NCBI GenBank assembly: GCA_027475525.1
Contig: JAMWFC010000051.1
Span: forward strand, 434,001 to 498,000
Length of the DNA stretch: 64,000 nucleotides
Source: Macrolepiota albuminosa
Taxonomy: Eukaryota; Basidiomycota; Agaricomycetes; Agaricales; Agaricaceae
Direction of reading: 5' to 3'
The number at the start of each line of letters is the position of its first letter. Position 1 is the first letter of the stretch. The notes beneath the pieces were generated by a model. The model worked only from the letters and a program-made list of their open reading frames with translations, was not told the DNA's origin and did no database searches. The position numbers and the translations under genes are program-made. Below, in pieces: positions 58,296-64,000 of this stretch.

Positions 58296-58810
58296 GAGAG
58301 GCAGGAATCAAAGTATAATCCAGACGACTGGGTAAGCGGTGAGCACGTTGACCTTGAGTAAAGATGATTAGACGACTATGGAAGAGGGTAAAAAGCAGCT
58401 AACCATGGCGAGGCATGTTATATATATATACGAAAGCGTTAATGCACAGGGAAGGACTTGCAGTTGGGAAAGCAAAAGTCGATTAAGAATGAAGAGTCAC
58501 AAAGATGATGGAAAGTCTAATGAGCGTGAGTGTAACGAGCGTGAGTGAGGCTCTAGAGCTCTAAGCTTTGAGCGGGAGCGGGTAGAGGCCAGTAATATTG
58601 ATGAAGACGTGTCATTGATATTCACAATTAACCTAACCGCTATTACGTAATATTCCCTCATTCACCGCTTTTCGTCTAGCTTTTTTCGAAAATATTCTTT
58701 GTAAGTCCTAGCGCCACGCACAGTACATAATGCCCTGCTCATCTTGGCCAATAACCGACTCAAACAGACTCGTCGTGTCCATTCACGCTCATTAACAATC
58801 AACGTAAAAA
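58296..58810. promoter_or_regulatory. Divergent intergenic/promoter region
   Basis: About 500 bp between the head-to-head minus-strand gene and the WD40 gene. It contains TATATATATA at about 58421-58430 and a small repeat GAGCGTGAGTGTAAC/GAGCGTGAGTGAGG near 58522-58550. No gene seen. Confidence 0.4.
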
Positions 58811-60366
58811 ATGTTGACCTCGGTCCTTCTCGAGGCGCCCCAGTTCAAATCCACGCAGACCCCTATAAATTCTGCACATCTATCCTCTCCATCATATGTC
58901 CTGTCCATAGTGTCATTACCAGGCCATTATGCTGCTTCAGCCTCTGCGCCAGCCAACACGATCGATATCTTCGATAAGATAACCCTTCAGGGTGTAGAAA
59001 CTCTATCTGGGCATGATCTCGCTATAACTTCCCTCCATGCTATTGAAAATATCGCAGGTCTCTCCGGACGATATCTAATGTCGTCCGGAAGAGACGGCAG
59101 CGTCAAAATCTGGGATCCCCGTTCAAACTCATATAGTGTAACGGACGATATCTAATGTCGTCCGGAAGAGACGGCAGCGTCAAAATCTGGGATCCCCGTT
59201 CAAACTCATATAGTGTAAAAAGTTAGTCGAGGCAACTCTGGTGCCGTTAAAAAAATTTGACTGCTCAAGAGATATGTAGTGACTAATCTTGGTGCATCAA
59301 GGGCACTTCTTTGTTGTGATGTCTCTTCAGATGGATTGGCTGTCGCTGCTGGTACGGATATGCAAGGAGAGGATGCACTCATATTGTATTGGTAACCGCC
59401 GAACATGACCTCAGGTCCTCAACACACTGAAGCTCAGCTTTCTAGGGATCCAAGACAACCTGCAGTACCCCTACGGACTCACGGATCTACCCATTCCGAT
59501 GATATAACAAGTGTGTCTTTTGCCCCTGCAGACTTAGGGATGCCACGGAATACTTTGTTGTCTGCATCATCTGACGGCCTAGTAAGTACATCAAATGCTG
59601 ACGAGGCAGACGAAGACGAAGCCGTTTTGCATGTTGGCAACTGGGGTTGCAGCATATCTCAGGTCGGTTGGATCAATGCATCTTCTGGTGCAAAGGTTTG
59701 GGCTGCGAGTGATATGGAGACTTTCAGCACCTGGACACATGAGGTACGTCTGACCGCTCCTCACGCAGGAGATTATTAATTCCGTGATCAGCTTGAGTTA
59801 TGCCAAAGTGTGGATATTCGGAGTCCAGTTTTGCATGGCAAGCGGACTTGGGTAACAGACTACCTAATTAGCTGTACGAAAACCCCAGATACTCCCGAGA
59901 GCCTTGGAGTGTTTGTAGGATCCAACGAGTGAAGCTCTGCAACCTTGATACATGACAGACACATATTGATCGTATTATAGAGGCGATCTCTCTTTACTTT
60001 CTAACGCAAACCTTGCCGTCCCTTACGCCCCTTGGTACTTACACAAAACCTGGTCTCAAGGACATGTTGGCGTCGTTAGATCCTTAATTTGGGATCATGA
60101 GGTGCGTCGGGAGTTCAGGTATATGATCAATAGCGATTGATTCTCTGTAGACCAACGTATTAGTGACTGGCGGTGAAGATGCCAAGATTAATGTCTGGCC
60201 CAGTCTTTCTCCAGAGGTACAATTGGACGAGGATGCGATGGATGTGGATTTGAACCCGCGAAAACGAAGTCATGACCGAGATGACGAACAGGTATGCGGC
60301 TTGTCGACATTATGCCATATCAGATCATGTTGACCCCAACCAGGAGGGAAAGCGAGCAAAACGGTG
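58811..60366 (+). CDS. WD40 repeat protein, WDR89-like
   Basis: The start codon at 58811 opens MLTSVLLEAPQFKSTQTPIN. WD-type strands follow: TLSGHDLAITSLHAI ... MSSGRDGSVKIWDPRSNSY, GASRALLCCDVSSDGLAVAA ... DALILYWDPRQP, HSDDITSVSFAPADLG ... LLSASSDGLVSTSNADEADE, GHVGVVRSLIWDHETNVLVT and GGEDAKINVW. It ends in an acidic/basic tail (KRSHDRDDEQ, EGKRAKR) with stop TGA at 60364-60366. Introns have GT-AG ends, about 66 nt near 59213, 54 nt near 59392, and others near 59740, 59931, 60104 and 60291. Repeat spacing and the GGEDAKINVW end fit WDR89, a beta-propeller protein of unclear cellular role. A 77-bp duplication at 59065/59142 shifts the frame in the first exon and is probably an assembly error. 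Confidence 0.8.
59065..59218. repeat. 77-bp tandem duplication in the host WD40 gene
   Basis: Units start at 59065 and 59142 and are identical. It duplicates the end of the first exon of the WD40 gene, giving the same WD-repeat strand twice and a frameshift. The same length as those in the transposons points to a common technical origin. Confidence 0.95.
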
Positions 60367-60407
60367 AAGATTTGCACAAGCACGAGTCTAATCACATCCT
60401 GGACATA

Positions 60408-62327
60408 TTACTTTCCTATACAAAAATCCTTGAACACAGCATCTAGAATGTCTTCAACATCTATTAATCCAGATACTTTCCCCACTGCTTGAGCGGCATA
60501 TCGGAGTTCTTCTGCGGCTAACACGATATCGGAGGGTGCTACAAATTATAGGAGTGTAGGGCGATAAGACGAACGAAACGGGTTGCAAGCATACCTGTGT
60601 CAAGGAACGCTTGCAAAAATCGGCATGCTGATTCCAGGTGGATTCGGTGGCGTTCACGAGTTACCAGGGGTATACCGCCGAATAATTCGGCTTCGTTGAG
60701 GTGAAACCTGAAGTGAGAACAGATCATGAACAGTAACAAATGGACAATGATAGGTTGGTCGTACCGATCTTGTAATGTCCCTGAAAAGTCAGACAGAAAC
60801 TCAGGAGTAAACTCTCCTGTGGTTAGGCTGACTGTCCAAGACATGTGACCAGACAAGGCCAAGGCCTGTTTGCACACCGCGGCCGATACCAAGTCGGCTT
60901 TATTGAATAAGATAAGCGTATCTGGCTTGATTAGGCTCTTCAGGGCGGAAGGGATATGAAGGGATGGTCCCTTGGGTGTTTGCATTAGTACGTTCGGGAG
61001 GGACAACACACATAACGAAACGTCCGCAGTCTCAACACTGAATCAAGTCAAGAGAGACAGTGGTAGAAAACGTAGATGACGAACGCTTTTCTGGCCCGCT
61101 CAATGCCAATACTTTCAACAAGGTCATCGGTTGCTCGAACGCCGGCCGTATCGGACACGATGATTGGAAGGCCATCGATATCGAGTGATAGTTCAAGGAT
61201 ATCTCGAGTTGTACCTGGGACGGAGGTGACGATAGCAGCTTCCCTTTGGGCTGGCTGAAAATTAGTTTCTGATAGTCGGTTATGATCCGAAGGAACCTGC
61301 CTAGAAAATTCAAAAGACTACTTTTGCCAGCATTGGGAGGACCAAAAATGGCAAGGCGAACACCAGAGCGAATGATTTCTCCCCTTCGATTGTCTCCCAA
61401 ATGGCTTTGAATACGTGCGAGAAGGTTTTGTGCTCGAGATCGAGCTGAATATCCGATTAGTTTTTTTTTATGTAATCATAACAAGAGTACCTTCATCATA
61501 CACTGCATCCTCAATGTCTTCACCTTCACCAAAGTCAATAAGGGCTTCTACATTCGCAAGGCACCCAATGATGTCGGAACGCAAGTCGGCATATTGCGCC
61601 CTTGCACTACCCTACGTACTCAAATTATGAACATGTGGAGTCATGAGAGGAGCATATCGCACCCCAGCTGCAACCATAGCCATGCGTCGCTGAGTCTCCG
61701 TTTCGGCGTTGATAAGGTCCTTGAGCCCTTCGACTTGAGTAAGATCAAGTCGCCCTCCAAGAAACGCACGACGTGTGAATTCGCCTGCTTCGGCAGGACG
61801 GAAGAAGGGCAGTTGCGAAAGTGCACTTAGCACGGATGAGATGATGGCACGCCCAGAGTGCAGATGCAATTCCACAACGTCCTCGGTCGTGAATGACCGT
61901 GGTCCTGAATTAAGGTGGATCTGAGTACCAAGACGTCTGCCGATGCGTCGGAAACGTGCAAACCTTTAAAGTAGACGGCCAGCCCATCATCCAGGGGGTC
62001 AGACTGAATGTAAGGGTGGAATATACGGCATCGTTCCATTTTCCACGGCTCTGGAACTTTCTTCTTCTTTGGAGTCCTGACCATAGAATCCCAAACAAGC
62101 AGAGCATCAGGTCCAGATATTCTAATTACAGCTATTCCGCCCTTTCCCGGAGGTGTGGAAAGAGCATAGATAGTTCGTCGTTGAGCGTCCGACGCGACAA
62201 GGTCAACTTGTGGTGCATTTCTAGTCGTCAAAGGTCGAGAACATCGTACAATGGGATGGCACGTAGGGTACAAAAAGCGAAGAAAAGCAGTGGATTGTCG
62301 AGCTGGCAAGTGCAAAGAACGGAGCAT
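60408..62327 (-). CDS. MSS1: Mitochondrial tRNA-modification GTPase MSS1/MnmE/GTPBP3
   Basis: Starts at 62327 ([20 protein letters not shown]), an Arg-rich presequence for mitochondria. An upstream in-frame ATG at 62351 is the alternative. N-terminal MnmE domain: [20 protein letters not shown]. Central helical domain: [21 protein letters not shown] domain: G1 [15 protein letters not shown]2 VPGTTRD, G3 DTAG, G4 NKAD. The C-terminus is the diagnostic FCIGK before stop TAA at 60410-60408. Introns of about 45-60 nt interrupt it (for example near 61965, 61500, 61300, 61080, 60770 and 60590). The family, with MTO1, adds the carboxymethylaminomethyl-type group to U34 of mitochondrial tRNAs. All key motifs are intact. 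Tail-to-tail with the WD40 gene (41 bp apart), head-to-head with CNB1. Confidence 0.93.
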
Positions 62328-62455
62328 AACCGCGACTCTGAGCTCTTGCATCGCTGCACGTGCCAGAGGGTGGTTCCCACGGCCAGATTAGCTTCAAGAG
62401 CTTGGACTCGAATCTACTCTTTAAACGAACTCTCTCTTTCACGATCACAACGAAT
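62328..62455. promoter_or_regulatory. Bidirectional promoter between MSS1 and CNB1
   Basis: Only 128 bp separate the two divergent start codons. It has a CT-rich stretch (CTCTCTCTTTC) just before the CNB1 ATG and no obvious TATA box. Confidence 0.5.
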
Positions 62456-63371
62456 ATGGGACAGTCAGGTATGTATTGTCTGCCCCCGTAGATGTACGTT
62501 CGCTCTGATAATCCATACTAGCGTCTCAGTTTATGGAGGACATGGAGAAGCGGTCCAATTGTGATTCGAAAACTTAATTGGTGCTTTACGTTGCTGATAT
62601 GTGATACAGTCACCCAGCCAGAACTTGAGCGACTAAAGAAACGGTTCATGAAGCTCGATAGGTTCGTTTGATTTCAACTATCCAAGGATTTTGTCCGGAC
62701 ATATGACTCCGTTGCAAGCGATCGCTCTGGATCAATTGACCGCGACGAGTTCCTCCAAATACCACAGATTGCCACAAACCCCCTTGCATCACGTATGATT
62801 GCTATATTCGACGAGGAGTGCGTGCCATCCTTGTCGAACTTTGACATGGTAGACATAACCTATCTTTGTAGTGGTGGGGGAACTGTGGATTTCCAAGAGT
62901 TTGTAGGTGGTTTGAGCGCGTTCAGCAGTCGAGGGGGACGGGAAGAAAAACTCAAATGTATGTCGCTGTATGCTTTTGGTCAGATTTCTAGGGATACAAG
63001 ATGGGTTTGTTTCCGACAGTTGCGTTCAAAGTGTACGATGTCGATAGGGACGGTTACATTTCAAACGGGGAACTATTTCTGGTGCTGAAGATGATGGTAG
63101 GAAGTAATTTGAAGGTGTGTTTAGAACTACGCGTGATACATGGGATAATCAGCTAATGCGTCGTGTCACAGGACCAACAATTACAACAGATTGTGGACAA
63201 GACAATATTGGAAGCAGACAAAGATGGCGATGGCAAGCTCAGCTTTGAAGAGTTTGCACAGATGGTTTCTAATACGGTAGGTTTCTGTCTTGTTTGCGCT
63301 TGCATGAACTTGATGATTCATGCTATTCGTAGGACATTGTGAAGCAAATGACGCTAGAAGATTTGTTTTAG
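62456..63371 (+). CDS. CNB1: Calcineurin regulatory subunit B
   Basis: Starts [18 protein letters not shown], with Gly2 as the N-myristoylation site. EF-hands in order: [42 protein letters not shown] and [14 protein letters not shown], each with the acidic calcium-ligand pattern D-x-[DN]-x-G. Linker [11 protein letters not shown] and C-terminus [10 protein letters not shown] are highly conserved in fungi. Stop TAG at 63369-63371. Seven introns with GT-AG ends lie near 62469, 62553, 62660, 62817, 62958, 63115 and 63277. One intron splits the Gln-Ser end of the N-terminus after a very short first exon. The protein binds the catalytic subunit and calcium to activate the phosphatase. Complete after splicing. 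Confidence 0.95.
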
Positions 63372-63862
63372 TTCTTGAATTTCACTTCTCTCCTATACCC
63401 GTTTCACATTCGCTGGGCACATTTGTAATTTCAACAACGCTGTAATGCACTGTAAGTTATTTCGAAGAGTCGGCAAGTAACGTGTAAGATGAGGAGGGAG
63501 GTTGGATCAGAGTATCTCTAGATGAAATGAAAAAAATTAAGATACTGGGCCCCGCATGAGTCCGAAAAGTTACAACAAAAAGTAATGACGTCGAGATATA
63601 TAGTGTACAAAGGAAAAGAGGGAGATGTAAGTATCTAAGCGGGACGGATCACGATAGTATCGGGCCGATGTTTGCCGAGTCGGTCTGGATTGTAAAACGA
63701 CCGCGCGTGCCATATGCACGCGAAAAACACGAGGATCAAGGGAGAAAGTCTCTGTGGCGGTGGGGGTAAGGGGTAACACGGAAAATAAATGACAGAAGAA
63801 TGATCGGCAGACAAGTCACAAAGAATCAGGTCTGCCCATCATTCCAGTGCTGCCAGGAGCCT
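63372..63862. other. Convergent 3' flank, no gene seen
   Basis: Downstream sequence of CNB1 and of the minus-strand gene entering from the right. A 69-codon minus ORF (63779-63570) has no supporting features. Confidence 0.4.
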
Positions 63863-64000
63863 TCAGTAGTCGAAAGCAGATGATGCAGCCACAAGAAATG
63901 GATGCGTTTCAAGGGAGAGCGGTGCAATGGAGACGTTCGTGCCAGATTGTTCCCTATGTGAAGAGGTGGAAGCGAAAGGAGATTGTTGTGGGAGTTTGCC
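63863..64000 (-). CDS. C-terminus of a gene running in from the right edge
   Basis: 46 codons open from the window edge to a TGA at 63865-63863. The sequence is Ser/Pro/Gln-rich and ends SLETHPFLVAASSAFDY, a defined aromatic C-terminus unlike random sequence. Most of the gene is outside the window. Family not recognised. Confidence 0.4.
   Translation of the reverse strand, partial: GKLPQQSPFASTSSHREQSGTNVSIAPLSLETHPFLVAASSAFDY

Overview
This is a transposon-dense stretch of a filamentous basidiomycete genome, very probably an Agaricomycete. Support: short introns of about 50-60 nt, compact host genes at the right end (a MARVEL-domain membrane protein, a WDR89-like WD40 protein, the mitochondrial tRNA-modifying GTPase MSS1 and calcineurin B), and relics on the left that resemble mobile-gene families typical of mushroom genomes. 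No rRNA, tRNA or CRISPR was seen. I cannot name the species.

Layout. 1-13.1 kb: AT-rich, decayed relics. They comprise an integrase-core (DDE) pseudogene, unidentified coding remnants on the minus strand, two inverted solo LTRs, and a possible Helitron N-terminal remnant. 13.1-55.8 kb: one four-level nest of LTR retrotransposons, resolved by LTR pairs, target-site duplications (TSDs) and reconstructable empty sites. A Ty1/copia element (13126-55779, TSD AATTT) is split by Ty3/gypsy element E2 (16475-53621). E2 carries E1 (16741-30895, opposite orientation) inside its 5' LTR and E3 (40502-52127) inside its own 3' accessory gene. A 534-bp terminal-inverted-repeat element sits in the copia RNase H. 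55.9-64 kb: host genes, partly tail-to-tail and head-to-head.

Main biological finding. Between the integrase and the 3' LTR, the Ty3/gypsy elements carry a multi-exon gene antisense to gag-pol. It encodes an acidic, serine-rich protein with a six-cysteine zinc-finger-like module. Its architecture is conserved between E1 and E2 although the sequences have diverged far more than pol. E1 adds two more small antisense spliced genes. The same elements are saturated on both strands with the pentamer CGCTA/TAGCG (23 in 2.26 kb of E1 pol against 1 in a similar length of host genes). This invites comparison with the plant VANDAL/VANC anti-silencing system, in which a transposon protein recognises a short motif accumulated across its own element.

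Main caveat. 46 tandem direct duplications of exactly 77 bp (one of 76) lie in LTRs, retrotransposon genes and a host gene, often with a 1-bp loss beside them. The uniform length is independent of content and points to unmerged k=77 contig overlaps, so it is an assembly artefact. Many apparent frameshifts in E1, E3 and the WD40 gene are therefore not biological.
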